From Bin87 sp965261195 (GTDB lineage Bacteria > Chloroflexota > Dehalococcoidia > Lucifugimonadales > UBA3495): a stretch of 64,000 nucleotides of DNA. Of this stretch, positions 50,658 to 59,292 are shown piece after piece. Position numbers and translations under genes: made by a program. The notes under the pieces were generated by a model. That model was given only the letters and a program-made list of their open reading frames with translations. It did not search any database and had not been told where the DNA came from. The stretch covers positions 2,294,001 through 2,358,000 of the forward strand of contig OZ253455.1 of assembly GCA_965261195.1 (NCBI GenBank), read 5' to 3'. Every line of letters starts with the position of its first letter. Within the stretch, counting starts at the first letter, position 1.

Positions 50658-51332
50658 TTATTCCGCCTCCAAGTCCTCCGACGGGACCTCGTACCAATGC
50701 AACTGTTCGAACTCAATCTGGTCCTTCAGATCCCAGTCATACTTCACCCCCGCCACCGCCGCCATCGCCGGCTGCCCCGTGAACCGCGTCATCAACTCGG
50801 CGTTGCGCAACGCGCGTCGTGAATCCCGGCCATTCACGGTGAAAGACGCTTCCACGGCAATATAGCGCTGACCGCCCTCAGCATCCGCAACCTGCATCAT
50901 CAGGTCCGCCCGGTGCAAACTCTGCAAAGTGCCGCGCGGCAGGTCCGAAACATCCTGCCCTCGGGTTAGTTTCATGAGGTCGGCTCGAACCAGGGCTTTC
51001 TCGAACACAAACCCCATCTCATCCGCAATCAACGCGGCGTCACTGCGAACGATGTCGTAAATTATCCGGCCCTTTAGCCAGCCTACGTCATCCTGCAACC
51101 GGTCAAGGCGTCTGTTAGTGGCTCTGAGTTCGTCGGCCAGCTCGTGTACCGTAGCTACCAGCTCGGCAAACTTTTGCGACAGCTCGGCAAATTTTTGCGA
51201 CAGTTCAGCAAACTTTTGGGGCAGCTCCACTAGCTCCCGCGTCAGTAGCCGCGCCCGTAACGCCTCAACCCACTCCGGGTTCTCATCAAGAATCCGCATC
51301 AGGTCTTCAATATCATTGATGTTGGTCGCCAT
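50658..51332 (-). CDS. DUF3782-like coiled-coil/nuclease-fold protein
   Basis: 224 residues from ATG at 51332 (GGGAGGTATAA upstream). An N-terminal helix, then a coiled coil with three tandem 7-residue units (FAELSQK, 21-bp repeats at 51160-51225), then a globular domain with FEKALVRADLMKL, ADLMMQV and YIAVEASFTVNGRDSRRALRN. The last is like the EAS... strand of PD-(D/E)XK-type DUF3782 proteins. Function unknown. Confidence 0.75.
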   Translation of the reverse strand: MATNINDIEDLMRILDENPEWVEALRARLLTRELVELPQKFAELSQKFAELSQKFAELVATVHELADELRATNRRLDRLQDDVGWLKGRIIYDIVRSDAALIADEMGFVFEKALVRADLMKLTRGQDVSDLPRGTLQSLHRADLMMQVADAEGGQRYIAVEASFTVNGRDSRRALRNAELMTRFTGQPAMAAVAGVKYDWDLKDQIEFEQLHWYEVPSEDLEAE

Positions 51333-51451
51333 CTTATTATACCTCCCAGACAGTATAGCATCGTCCTTACAGGCCGCCCCGTCATTTCGCATCGCTGTGC
51401 TATCATGACTCGCATTACCCTTTCCCAACGTCCCCCGGAGGCCATCACCCC

Positions 51452-52585
51452 GTGAAGAGCTACTATTTCTCCGAGTTTCCCTACCACGAATATCCGGACG
51501 AAGAGGGCGACAAGTACCCCTCGCTGCGCCTTACGTTCCCCAACTCGTGGTTCGAACCCACTACTGCCAACGAGCTGTTCAAACGCTATTTTGACGAATG
51601 CGTCTACGCCGACGAACTGGGCTTCGATGGCATAATGCTCAACGAGCACCACAGTACGCCGTCGTGCATGAACGCGGCCACCAACCTGTCCGCGGCGGTG
51701 CTGGCCCGCATCACCCACCACGCGAAAATCCTGCTGCTGGGCAACATCCTGCCCATCCACGACAACCCGGTGCGCCTGGCGGAAGAGCTGGCGATGATCG
51801 ACGTCATCTCCGGCGGCCGGCTTATTTCCGGTTTCGTGCGCGGCACCGGTGTGGAAACGGTCTCAACCAACAACAATCCGTTGGCCAACCGCGAGCGTTT
51901 CGAGGAGTGCCACGACCTGGTTATCAAGACCTGGACGACGCCCGGACCGTTTCGCTGGGAAGGCAAGCATTACAACTTCCGCGCGGTGAATCCCTGGATG
52001 GTTCCCATCCAGAAGCCGCACCCGCCCATCTGGGTACCCGGCACATCGTCGCCGGAGACTGCCCAGTGGTCCGGCGAGCACGGTTACACCTACGTTGCTT
52101 TCCTGACTGATCTGGACGTTACCGAGGAGCTGTTCGGGATGTACCGCGAGGCGGCAGCGGGCGTTGGTCGGCAGGCCACGTCCGATGACTTCGGCTACCT
52201 GTTGTGCTGCTATGTTGGCGACACGCAGGAAGAAGCCGACGAGCAGGCCAAACACTTCCTGTGGCGAATGGGGCCCACCCTGCGGGGCCCGCGCGAGTAC
52301 ATGGCGCCCGTGGGTTACCGCTCCGCTGCCAGTGCGTCCATAGCGGCCCGGCGAACTGGGCTGAAACCGCTAGGCCAGCAGACTTTTGAGGAGCTTAAGG
52401 ACAACTACCACATCGTGTGCGGTACGCCGGACACTGTGCTTCAGAAGCTGGAATTCCTGCACCAGCGACTCGGCATGGAGCACCTGGTTTTCTATGGCCA
52501 GGAATCCCGCATGGGCCACGAGGCCACGATGAAAAACATCGGCCTCTACGGTAAAGAGATTCTACCCATCATCCAGAAGTGGTAG
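51452..52585 (+). CDS. LLM-class flavin-dependent oxidoreductase
   Basis: 377 residues from GTG at 51452. Luciferase-like TIM barrel: YADELGFDGIMLNEHHSTPSC (the His-His pair), LLLGNILPIHDNPVRLAEE, DVISGGRLISGFVRGTGVE, FRWEGKHYNF and PIWVPGTSSPETAQW. Uses reduced FMN or F420 to oxidise an unknown substrate; the family is heavily expanded in SAR202 Chloroflexota, which supports the lineage guess. A clean terminator follows. Confidence 0.93.
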   Translation: MKSYYFSEFPYHEYPDEEGDKYPSLRLTFPNSWFEPTTANELFKRYFDECVYADELGFDGIMLNEHHSTPSCMNAATNLSAAVLARITHHAKILLLGNILPIHDNPVRLAEELAMIDVISGGRLISGFVRGTGVETVSTNNNPLANRERFEECHDLVIKTWTTPGPFRWEGKHYNFRAVNPWMVPIQKPHPPIWVPGTSSPETAQWSGEHGYTYVAFLTDLDVTEELFGMYREAAAGVGRQATSDDFGYLLCCYVGDTQEEADEQAKHFLWRMGPTLRGPREYMAPVGYRSAASASIAARRTGLKPLGQQTFEELKDNYHIVCGTPDTVLQKLEFLHQRLGMEHLVFYGQESRMGHEATMKNIGLYGKEILPIIQKW

Positions 52586-52619
52586 ACGACATTAGCCTCG
52601 CGGGATGATGCAGATGATC

Positions 52620-52646
52620 GGGGGCGGTGATTAGCCGCCCCCTTTT
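52620..52646 (+). terminator. Rho-independent terminator
   Basis: GGGGGCGG (52620-52627), 7-base loop, CCGCCCCC (52635-52642), then TTTT; 35 bases after the LLM oxidoreductase stop. Confidence 0.88.
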
Positions 52647-52667
52647 CGCAACCTGGGCTTGGCTACC

Positions 52668-52907
52668 CTACGCGCCAGTGCCGGCCAGGTGCCCAGCGTG
52701 GTGGTACTCCGCGTGGTAGTGCTCCGCGTGGTGGTGCTCCGCGGCTTCCATCGCCACCATCAATGATCCATGAACCAGGAGGGTCGGTGCCGGCGATTGA
52801 CGCACCACGCGGTCGGCGACGCTGCCCAGCAACGCCCTACCGACGCCACTGCGACCGTGGGTAGTCATCACCACCAGCGAGTTGGCATTTTCAGCGGCCA
52901 GCTTCAC
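52668..52907 (-). pseudogene. Truncated universal stress protein
   Basis: 79 residues with only the C-terminal half of a Usp domain: LAAENANSLVVMTTHGRSGVGRALLGSVADRVVRQSPAPTLLVH, including the G-2x-G-9x-G(S) ATP-binding pattern. The first ~90 residues of the family are missing. A His-rich tail (AAEHHHAEHYHAEYHHAGH) is added and comes from a GTGGTGCTCCGCGTGGTAGTG repeat. The start would be GTG 52907. The MITE copy 2 sits 56 bases upstream; the missing part is not on its far side. Confidence 0.7.
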
Positions 52908-52962
52908 TCAGTATCCACATAGTCAATGTAACACGAGCAATTGAACATGGCAATCTGTGGCC

Positions 52963-53075
52963 GTAACTGTTCACGTTTGAGGGGACGGCAACGGTTTGCT
53001 TTGGAAATTCGTGCTTGGATGCCCCTCCACAATAGGCCGAATAGTCGGCAGATCCCCGCAACTCTGAACAGTTAC
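52963..53075 (+). mobile_element. IS66-derived MITE, copy 2
   Basis: 113 bp, nearly identical to copy 1, with perfect 8-bp target duplication CTGTGGCC (52955-52962 and 53076-53083). It is intergenic, between the truncated Usp gene and the nadD-pyrE 3' flank. Confidence 0.95.
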
Positions 53076-53081
53076 CTGTGG

Positions 53082-53208
53082 CCCTCACCCCAACCTCCCC
53101 CCTGGGAGAGGGGCTATCGGTCGCCGGCGCCTGTGCTCCCCTCGCCCTCCGGGAGAGGGGCCGGGGGTGAGGGCGGACTTCCCATCATCCCATCGAAGGA
53201 GAGGGGGT
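53082..53208. repeat. Cluster of REP-like palindromes
   Basis: Three successive units (CCCTCACCCCAACCTCCCCCCTGGGAGAGG, CTCCCCTCGCCCTCCGGGAGAGG, then CCATCGAAGGAGAGGGGG) at the 3' side of nadD-pyrE. Confidence 0.6.
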
Positions 53209-53217
53209 AGGCCCAGG

Positions 53218-54477
53218 TTATGTTGGGCGAATCTGTCCGTCGTCGCCGGCGGTGAGCAGGGCGGCAAACTGATAGCCGCGTTTGCGGATGGCCGCGCTGC
53301 CGCCTTCGTTGCGGTCCAGCACGGCCAGCACCAGTCCCACCGTGCAGCCGGCCGACTCTGCGGCGGCGATGGCGTGGAACAACGACCCGCCCGTGGTGCA
53401 GGTGTCATCCACGATGGCAACGGTGGTTCCTTCAGTCAATGGGCCTTCAATTAGTTGGGAAGTTCCGTGCTCCTTGGCCGCTTTGCGCACGATGAACGCC
53501 GGCACGGGAGCGCCCTGCTGCCAGGACGCCGCGGCAACGGCGGTAACAATCGGATCGGCGCCCAGAGTCGGGCCACCGATGGCGCTGACGCCGGCATCGC
53601 CCAGCAACGGAAGCAACGCGTTGCCCAGCAGGTAAGCGCCTTCGGGATCCAGACTGAGCAGCCGCCCGTCAAAATAGTAAGAGCTGTGGCGGCCCGACGA
53701 CAGTGTGAAGTCGCCGTACCGGAGGGCGCCGCGTTCCAGAGCCAGCGCCAGCAATCGGTCAATGGCCGGCCTGCTATTGAGGGTCATATCCCGCTCCATA
53801 ATGGTCTGATTATCCGATTCCAGCTCGGCGTCGGCCTGATACAAACCTCGCTCCCGGATGTAGGCCGCCACGGCGTCGGGAACCTGGTAGCGCACCGACC
53901 CGCCCTGCAACATCAATCGGCGGAGTTCCGAAGCGCTGAAGTTCACCAGTGGGCCGGGCACCGTTAACACCGCGCCGGCTGCGGTTGCCGCCGGGTACTG
54001 CTGCGCCATCAGGCCGACCGGGTTCGCGGGGCCGCCGGGACGTTCAACAACCGCCAATCGGCACAGCTCCAGGATGATTTCCGGTTCCTTCCAGCGGTGG
54101 AACTGCGTGAACACATCTGAACCGACGATGAAATAGAAATCCACCTCGTCCGGGTACTCGGAGCGCAACTGCCGCAGCGTGTCCACGGTGTAGGTTGGTC
54201 CCGACCGGCGCAACTCACAGTCCGATATGCAGAAATCGGGATGGTCGGCAATCGCCAGGGCCACCATATCGCGGCGCTGGTGCGCCGGTGTAATGCGCTG
54301 CCCAGATTTCAGCCAGGGTTCGCCGGCCGGCAGGAACAGCACGGATTCCAGTTTCAGCGCCGCCCGAGCGGTTTCGGCAATTAGCAGATGGCCCAGGTGC
54401 GGCGGGTCGAAAGTGCCGCCCAAAATACCGATGCGCCGGTTGATATGCCGGCGGGCGGGTCGGTCAGCAGCAGCCAT
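53218..54477 (-). CDS. nadD-pyrE: Fused nicotinate-nucleotide adenylyltransferase and orotate phosphoribosyltransferase
   Basis: 419 residues in one frame. Residues ~15-205 are NadD: GILGGTFDPPHLGHLLIAE (the GGTFDPxHxGH nucleotide-binding motif), YTVDTLRQLRSEYP and SASELRRLML (ISSTxIR-like). It makes deamido-NAD+. Residues ~225-419 are PyrE: LALERGALRYGDFTLSSGR, LLPLLGDAGVSAIGGPTLGADP and the PRPP loop TVAIVDDTCTTGGSL near 360. It makes OMP from orotate. ATG 54477, one base after the obgE stop. obgE-nadD is a common pair; a PyrE fused behind NadD is not. A ~20-residue linker joins the halves. Confidence 0.9.
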   Translation of the reverse strand: MAAADRPARRHINRRIGILGGTFDPPHLGHLLIAETARAALKLESVLFLPAGEPWLKSGQRITPAHQRRDMVALAIADHPDFCISDCELRRSGPTYTVDTLRQLRSEYPDEVDFYFIVGSDVFTQFHRWKEPEIILELCRLAVVERPGGPANPVGLMAQQYPAATAAGAVLTVPGPLVNFSASELRRLMLQGGSVRYQVPDAVAAYIRERGLYQADAELESDNQTIMERDMTLNSRPAIDRLLALALERGALRYGDFTLSSGRHSSYYFDGRLLSLDPEGAYLLGNALLPLLGDAGVSAIGGPTLGADPIVTAVAAASWQQGAPVPAFIVRKAAKEHGTSQLIEGPLTEGTTVAIVDDTCTTGGSLFHAIAAAESAGCTVGLVLAVLDRNEGGSAAIRKRGYQFAALLTAGDDGQIRPT

Positions 54478-54478
54478 C

Positions 54479-55807
54479 CTAGAACCACTCCAGCTCTGCT
54501 TTACCAATGCGTATGGTGTCACCGGCCTCGATGCCGGCCTCTTCCAGTTTTTTGGCGATGCCGATGCGGGTCATCTCGCGCCACAGCTGCAACAGCACCC
54601 GATAATCACGCATATCGGCGCGGGCCGTCAGCCGTTCCAGACGCTCCGACTCCACAACGTAAACGTCGCCGTCCAGGTAGAAGCCCAGCGGAGGGAGGCG
54701 CTGCCGTCCCTGTTGAACCGGCGGCGTCGGAGCGTCATCATCCACCACGCCGGCGCCATCGTTCAGCGCCACTTCTTTGGGCGTAGCGGCCAGTACACTT
54801 GTCAAATGGCTCAGCAAGCCGTCGACACCTTCACCCGACACGGCTGAGATGAAATGGATTTTCGGCGAAACCTCGCCGGGCACTCCACTGTACTCGTCAG
54901 CGTCCATCGCCCGTCGCAGCTCTTCCTCGATGACATCCTGTAGCTCGCGGGTCTCGGTGGTGTCCAGCTTGTTGACGGCTACCAACTGCGGTTTAGCGGC
55001 CAGCATCGGGCTGAACTCCCGCAACTCACGGTTCAGCATCCGAAAGTCGCCCACCGGGTCGTCTGACAAGCCGTCGATAACGTGTACATAGACCCGGGCG
55101 CGTTCCGCGTGCCTCAGGAACTCGTGCCCCAGGCCAACACCGCGATGGGCCCCTTCCAACAATCCCGGAACCTCCATCATCACGAAGTCTTGCCCATCAT
55201 GGGTCACCACGCCCAGGACCGGCTCAATGGTGGTGAATGGATAGGCCGCCACCTTGGGTTTGGCTGCCGAGCAATGGGAGATTAGAGTGGACTTTCCAGC
55301 ATTGGGTTTGGCCAGCAACCCTACGTCAGCCAGCAGCTTCAGCTCCAGCCACAGCACGGTGAATTCACCCTTAGCCCCGGCCTGCGACAGCATCGGCTCC
55401 TGGTTGGTGGATGACACGAACCGCGCGTTGCCCCAGCCCCCATCGCCGGCCTTGGCAATCAGCAACGGAGTATCGTCAACAATGTCGGCCACGAAATCCT
55501 TGCTGTCGTCTCGGTTCAGCCTCCACACCACGGTGCCGAAGGGCACCTTGATCTGTGTGTCCTTCCCGTTGGCTCCCCGCTGGTCCTTCCCCTTGCCGTG
55601 GCCGCCCCGTTCCAAGTAGAAAGTGCTGTTGAACTTCAGGTGGATCAGCGTATTGATGGAATCATCACCCACCAGGTAGGCATCCCCACCGTCGCCGCCG
55701 TCACCCCCATCGGGACCGCCGTGTGGCACATATTTCAGCCGCAGGAAACTCACGCAGCCATTGCCACCGTCCCCGGCTTTAACGTTAATTCTAACTATAT
55801 CAATCAT
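54479..55807 (-). CDS. obgE: Obg-family GTPase with altered G1 and G3 motifs
   Basis: 442 residues. Obg fold with Gly-rich repeats (GPDGGDGGDGGDAYLV, ERGGHGKGKDQRGANGKD), central G domain, and C-terminal OCT domain (GIAKKLEEAGIEAGDTIRIG). Obg GTPases help 50S ribosome assembly and the stringent response. G1 reads AKPNAGKST where the first Gly of GxPNxGKS is Ala, and G3 reads EVPGLLEG with Glu for the usual Asp. G4 VNKLD and G5 ISAVSG are normal. Starts at ATG 55807; first gene of the obgE-nadD-pyrE operon. Confidence 0.92.
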   Translation of the reverse strand: MIDIVRINVKAGDGGNGCVSFLRLKYVPHGGPDGGDGGDGGDAYLVGDDSINTLIHLKFNSTFYLERGGHGKGKDQRGANGKDTQIKVPFGTVVWRLNRDDSKDFVADIVDDTPLLIAKAGDGGWGNARFVSSTNQEPMLSQAGAKGEFTVLWLELKLLADVGLLAKPNAGKSTLISHCSAAKPKVAAYPFTTIEPVLGVVTHDGQDFVMMEVPGLLEGAHRGVGLGHEFLRHAERARVYVHVIDGLSDDPVGDFRMLNRELREFSPMLAAKPQLVAVNKLDTTETRELQDVIEEELRRAMDADEYSGVPGEVSPKIHFISAVSGEGVDGLLSHLTSVLAATPKEVALNDGAGVVDDDAPTPPVQQGRQRLPPLGFYLDGDVYVVESERLERLTARADMRDYRVLLQLWREMTRIGIAKKLEEAGIEAGDTIRIGKAELEWF

Positions 55808-56022
55808 AGAAAATGGATTGATGATTAAGCAATAAGGGTAATAAGGGCGTTCATAGGGGGTATATCAAGCGTGGCCCCGAGTGGTTCTCTGTTCATAACG
55901 AGTGAATTGTAGCACGTACAGCGTGGGCGGCGTATGCACAACTTGGGGTTTGGAGCTGGCTTGCAGGGCGTGTCAACACGATAGCCTGGTATATGAACGA
56001 GTTTGCCGGTATTTCCGGCGCC
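55808..56022. other. Intergenic region upstream of obgE
   Basis: 215 bases between obgE and the first PIN gene, AT-richer than the flanks near 55815-55915, so the obgE promoter (minus strand) is probably here. No gene was seen. Confidence 0.4.
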
Positions 56023-56448
56023 TTATAGACTGGTAAATGAGGTTATCAACGAGTTGTCAACGTCAAGATAGGTTGATAGTGAGCTGATGCGGGTGTTTCC
56101 AATCTCGCCAAGGGCCAGCATTGCCCGGTCTCCGGTTACGATAACCTGGGCATCGGCAGACAGCGCGCATTCCAGGATGCGGTTGTCCGGCTCATCGGCA
56201 AGGACAGCCAGGGTTTGGGTTGGGTAGATGAGTCGTGCGTGGTTAGCGAGCCAGGTCGTAATGATTCTAATTCCAGCGTCATTCCGGTGGAACTTATTGG
56301 TGATGATGCGTAACAGCTCTTCAACTATGGGCTGGGAAATGAACAACGTGTCGCGGCCCATTGTGATGTTATCTAATGCTTGTGCGGCGCGTCCGTTCGG
56401 AAACTCGAAACCCGACACCAGTATGTTGGTATCGAAGACGATCCTCAC
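56023..56448 (-). CDS. PIN-domain toxin (PIN_3/VapC-like), module 1
   Basis: 141 residues from GTG at 56448. MRIVFDTNILVSGFEFP at the N-terminus, EELLRIITNKF, ADEPDNRILECAL and VTGDRAMLAL give the four acidic positions of the PIN RNase site. Likely a toxin that cleaves RNA. The start overlaps the antitoxin stop by 4 bases. About 70% of it matches module 2 (56744-57175); the C-terminal tails differ (DNSLITSFTSL here). Confidence 0.88.
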   Translation of the reverse strand: MRIVFDTNILVSGFEFPNGRAAQALDNITMGRDTLFISQPIVEELLRIITNKFHRNDAGIRIITTWLANHARLIYPTQTLAVLADEPDNRILECALSADAQVIVTGDRAMLALGEIGNTRISSLSTYLDVDNSLITSFTSL

Positions 56449-56690
56449 GGTGATTCCAAGTACCGGAAAAGGTCTTCCTCACTGAACAGGCCGAGCCGCA
56501 GCATACGAAGCTGCCACCCTTCGTGTATCATCGCGAGATGCTGGTTGGCGCGCTCCGCCCGCAAAGCCCAAAGCGTTTCCACGATGAACTGTTCCGGCGT
56601 TTTGTCTTCCTCCTCCGCATACCGCTTGATGGTATGAGCGAGGTCGGCCCGCAGGGAGATGGTTAATTCTATGTTATCGGCAGTTGTCAT
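56445..56690 (-). CDS. Antitoxin of the PIN module 1
   Basis: 81 residues. N-terminal IELTISLRADLAHTIKRYAEEED is ribbon-helix-helix-like, followed by TPEQFIVETLWALRAERANQ and the strictly kept tail IHEGWQLRMLRLGLFSEEDL, which probably binds the toxin. Immediately upstream of its toxin with a 4-base overlap. Confidence 0.85.
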   Translation of the reverse strand: MTTADNIELTISLRADLAHTIKRYAEEEDKTPEQFIVETLWALRAERANQHLAMIHEGWQLRMLRLGLFSEEDLFRYLESP

Positions 56691-56743
56691 GGCCGGAACC
56701 CCTTGCCAAATCTCGTTGCTCTTACCTGGCGCTATTCACCTGC

Positions 56744-57175
56744 TCATTGTACCAATCCAGGATGCCGCTGCCGGTCCAGAAGGACAACGTCAAGGTAAGT
56801 TGATAGTGAGCTGATGCGGGTGTTTCCAATCTCGCCAAGGGCCAGCATTGCCCGGTCTCCGGTTACGATAATGGGAGCATTAGCTGCAAGGGCGCATTCC
56901 AGGATGCGATTGTCCGGCTCATCGGCAAGGACAGCCAGAGTTTCGGTTGGGGCGACGAGTTCGCCATACTTTGCCAGAAAGACCCGAAGTTCTGCCAGTT
57001 CCGCATGGCTTCTGCCGAACTTCTGGGTGAGGACCCGAAGCAGCTCGTCGATAATAGGCTGGGATATGAACAGGTTGTCGATATAGTCCCTTATTTTCGG
57101 TAGAGCTTGTGCGGCGCGTCCCTCTGGAAACTCAAAAGCCGATACCAGTATGTTGGTATCGAAGACGACCCTCAC
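56744..57175 (-). CDS. PIN-domain toxin, module 2 (duplicate)
   Basis: 143 residues from GTG at 57175. MRVVFDTNILVSAFEFP, DELLRVLTQKFGRS, ADEPDNRILECAL and VTGDRAMLALGEIGNTRISS match module 1, including near-identical DNA in the last third. The C-terminus VVLLDRQRHPGLVQ is encoded by the spacer that precedes each module, so this copy was extended by the duplication. Confidence 0.88.
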   Translation of the reverse strand: MRVVFDTNILVSAFEFPEGRAAQALPKIRDYIDNLFISQPIIDELLRVLTQKFGRSHAELAELRVFLAKYGELVAPTETLAVLADEPDNRILECALAANAPIIVTGDRAMLALGEIGNTRISSLSTYLDVVLLDRQRHPGLVQ

Positions 57176-57417
57176 GGCGATTCCAAGTACCGGAAAAGGT
57201 CTTCCTCACTGAACAGGCCGAGCCGCAGCATACGAAGCTGCCACCCTTCGTGTATCTTCGCAAGACGGTTATCAAAGTCAGCCGCCCGCGCTTCCCGCAG
57301 GACATTGGCAACAAACTCGTCCATCGTCTTGCCCTCGGCCTCTGCTAACTTCTCAATGGTGTGAGCGAGGTCAGCCCGCAGGGAGATGGTTAGTTGCACG
57401 TTCTCGGTAGTGGTCAT
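57172..57417 (-). CDS. Antitoxin of the PIN module 2 (duplicate)
   Basis: 81 residues, same plan as module 1 (VQLTISLRADLAHTIEKLAE, and the tail HEGWQLRMLRLGLFSEEDLF identical in both). The middle (KTMDEFVANVLREARAADFD) has diverged, which may insulate the two pairs from each other. Confidence 0.85.
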   Translation of the reverse strand: MTTTENVQLTISLRADLAHTIEKLAEAEGKTMDEFVANVLREARAADFDNRLAKIHEGWQLRMLRLGLFSEEDLFRYLESP

Positions 57418-57858
57418 GGCCGGAACCCCTTGCCAAATCTCGTTGCTCTTACCTGGCGCTATTCACCTGCTCATTGTACCAATCCAGGATGCCGCTGCCG
57501 GTCCAGAAGGTAACATCGAGAAAATTGCGAAACTCGCCATTCGCTTGATCGACAGCTGAATGCGCTCAAGATCGTGACGAAATTCGTTTCGGTATTTTAG
57601 CCGTTCTAGTGCGGATCCACAGATCCCTGAACCCACCGCAGCAGCACGCCAGGTTGCTCCTAGGCTACGTTCGTCGAGTAGGGAATTTCTGCGGGTCCAC
57701 CATGCCACCGGGTCCGAATCCCAGCGGCTCGGGTGCCCGAAATTGCGCCTTCTAGCACTGTGCCGGGGGTGGCTGGGGACTGGGAGCATAGGCATTTCGC
57801 AAGGGTACAGCTGCGGGACGGCTGTTCTACGTCAGGAAAGCCCCCGCTGTGCGAAGTA
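57418..57858. other. Module spacer remnant and non-coding DNA
   Basis: 57418-57511 is identical to the spacer at 56691-56784 (GCCGGAACCCCTTGCCAAAT to CCGGTCCAGAAGG), including the 3' end of a PIN gene, so a third module once stood here. The rest of the 441 bases up to the transposase stop has no convincing gene. Confidence 0.65.
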
Positions 57859-59292
57859 TTACGCAGCCTTTCTCCACCAGCTACAGCAGTCGCAGTTTGG
57901 ATCGTGGCATGCCACTTCAGGCGGTTGCTCGACTTTCTGGCGTCGCACTTTCGGCAGTCTCACCCTCATGTGTCGCATTCCGACGTAGTCGTCGGCTTTG
58001 AGGTGGGCCAGCACTGTGGACAGGTACGCCAACCGCGACATACGAGTGTGGAGGCTCACCTTGGCGATTCCCATGCACTGGTGTTGGTTCAGCAGCCTCG
58101 AGTGCTTGCCGCTGCGGTAGTAACGCTCAATGGAAGTCCGCATCCGGTAAATGCTCTTCCACTCGTCGGTGCAACGCGGCAAGATGCCGATGATCCGCAG
58201 TAGCTTGCCTTCGGGCTTCTCCCAGACCTCGTAGTCGCAGTAACGCGACCAGTCTACCTTGTGCTTCAGCGCACAGCCGCCGGCGGGACAGCGGAATAGG
58301 TGCCCGTGCTCTGGGTCAGTGCCCAAGAATTCCATCGGTTCCCTGCCAATGCACGTGGGGCGGCCGTCGGCGATATAGATGCCTTCGTAGAGTCGTTGCC
58401 CTGCCTCGTCCTCACGAGGACGCGGCACGGCGACAATTGGAACTATGCCGTTGTCAACCAAGTGTTGCAGTCGTCCCAGCCCAGCGTAGGCTTTGTCGGC
58501 AAGGCCGTACTTCGTTTCGAGCTGCGGATGCAACCGCTGAACTTCGGCCAGCACTTTGGGCATCTGTGGACCATCGCCTTCGTTGGCGGGCAGGGTAATG
58601 CCGGCCAAGGGAATGCCGTAGTAGGCATCGGCGGCCTCGTGAACTTTGTACCCGTAGAACAGCTCCTTGTCCTTGGTGCCGCTACTCTTGTTATTGGGCG
58701 TCCGGTGTCCCCACCTGGCGTCTGGGTCTCTCGGCACGCTGCGTTTCGGGTTGCCGTAGGCTTCAACGTCCGTGGAGTCAAAGGCGATGTAGTCGCCTAA
58801 TTGGGGCGCGTCCGCCGGCACTACTCCGGCCTCTCTGAGCCGTTCGAGTTCGTCTCCAATGTCTGCTACTACTCTGGAGACAATGTCGTCGATTTCGTCC
58901 TGATAATTCGTGAGCCGTTTCTTGAAGCGACTGTAGATGCCTTCGTCGGGCGCCTGCCCCAAGCCGCACATTGCCAATAACACAGGGTTGGCGTCCAGTT
59001 CGGACAGGAAGCGGCTGGCGTAGCGGATGTTGAGGATGTACTGCACAAAGTAAGCGACCAGCTTGGGCATTGCACCGTAGCCTTTACGCCCGCCTTCCAG
59101 GTGGGGCGCATCCAGCGTTTCGGCCAGCGGGCCGGCGTTGCTATACACTGCCCCCATGATGACGGCAAGAAAACGGTAGCCGCTTCTCGGCAGAGGCTCA
59201 GGCAGAGCCGGCTCTGCCACCCGGTCAGCCTGTTGCTGACCGGGCAGACGTTGCGGGACATCCACGTTGCGAGTATCATCGCAAGCGACCAT
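57859..59292 (-). CDS. DDE transposase (IS4/IS5/IS1182-like superfamily)
   Basis: 477 residues. YIAFDSTDVEAYGN (first Asp), KELFYGYKVHEAADAYYGIP, LADKAYAGLGRLQHL (second Asp) and RTSIERYYRSGKHSRLLNQH (Glu) form the DDE core; a CPAGGC...CDYEVWEK insertion lies between. C-terminal CHDPNCDCC. Complete in frame. I could not fix the terminal inverted repeats, and the family is not certain. Confidence 0.85.
   Translation of the reverse strand: MVACDDTRNVDVPQRLPGQQQADRVAEPALPEPLPRSGYRFLAVIMGAVYSNAGPLAETLDAPHLEGGRKGYGAMPKLVAYFVQYILNIRYASRFLSELDANPVLLAMCGLGQAPDEGIYSRFKKRLTNYQDEIDDIVSRVVADIGDELERLREAGVVPADAPQLGDYIAFDSTDVEAYGNPKRSVPRDPDARWGHRTPNNKSSGTKDKELFYGYKVHEAADAYYGIPLAGITLPANEGDGPQMPKVLAEVQRLHPQLETKYGLADKAYAGLGRLQHLVDNGIVPIVAVPRPREDEAGQRLYEGIYIADGRPTCIGREPMEFLGTDPEHGHLFRCPAGGCALKHKVDWSRYCDYEVWEKPEGKLLRIIGILPRCTDEWKSIYRMRTSIERYYRSGKHSRLLNQHQCMGIAKVSLHTRMSRLAYLSTVLAHLKADDYVGMRHMRVRLPKVRRQKVEQPPEVACHDPNCDCCSWWRKAA

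Noticed and set aside
57463..57795. 110-codon minus-strand ORF between the PIN module and the transposase
   Set aside because: Begins in unrelated DNA and ends in the duplicated spacer; Arg/Ser/Pro-rich with no coding signs.
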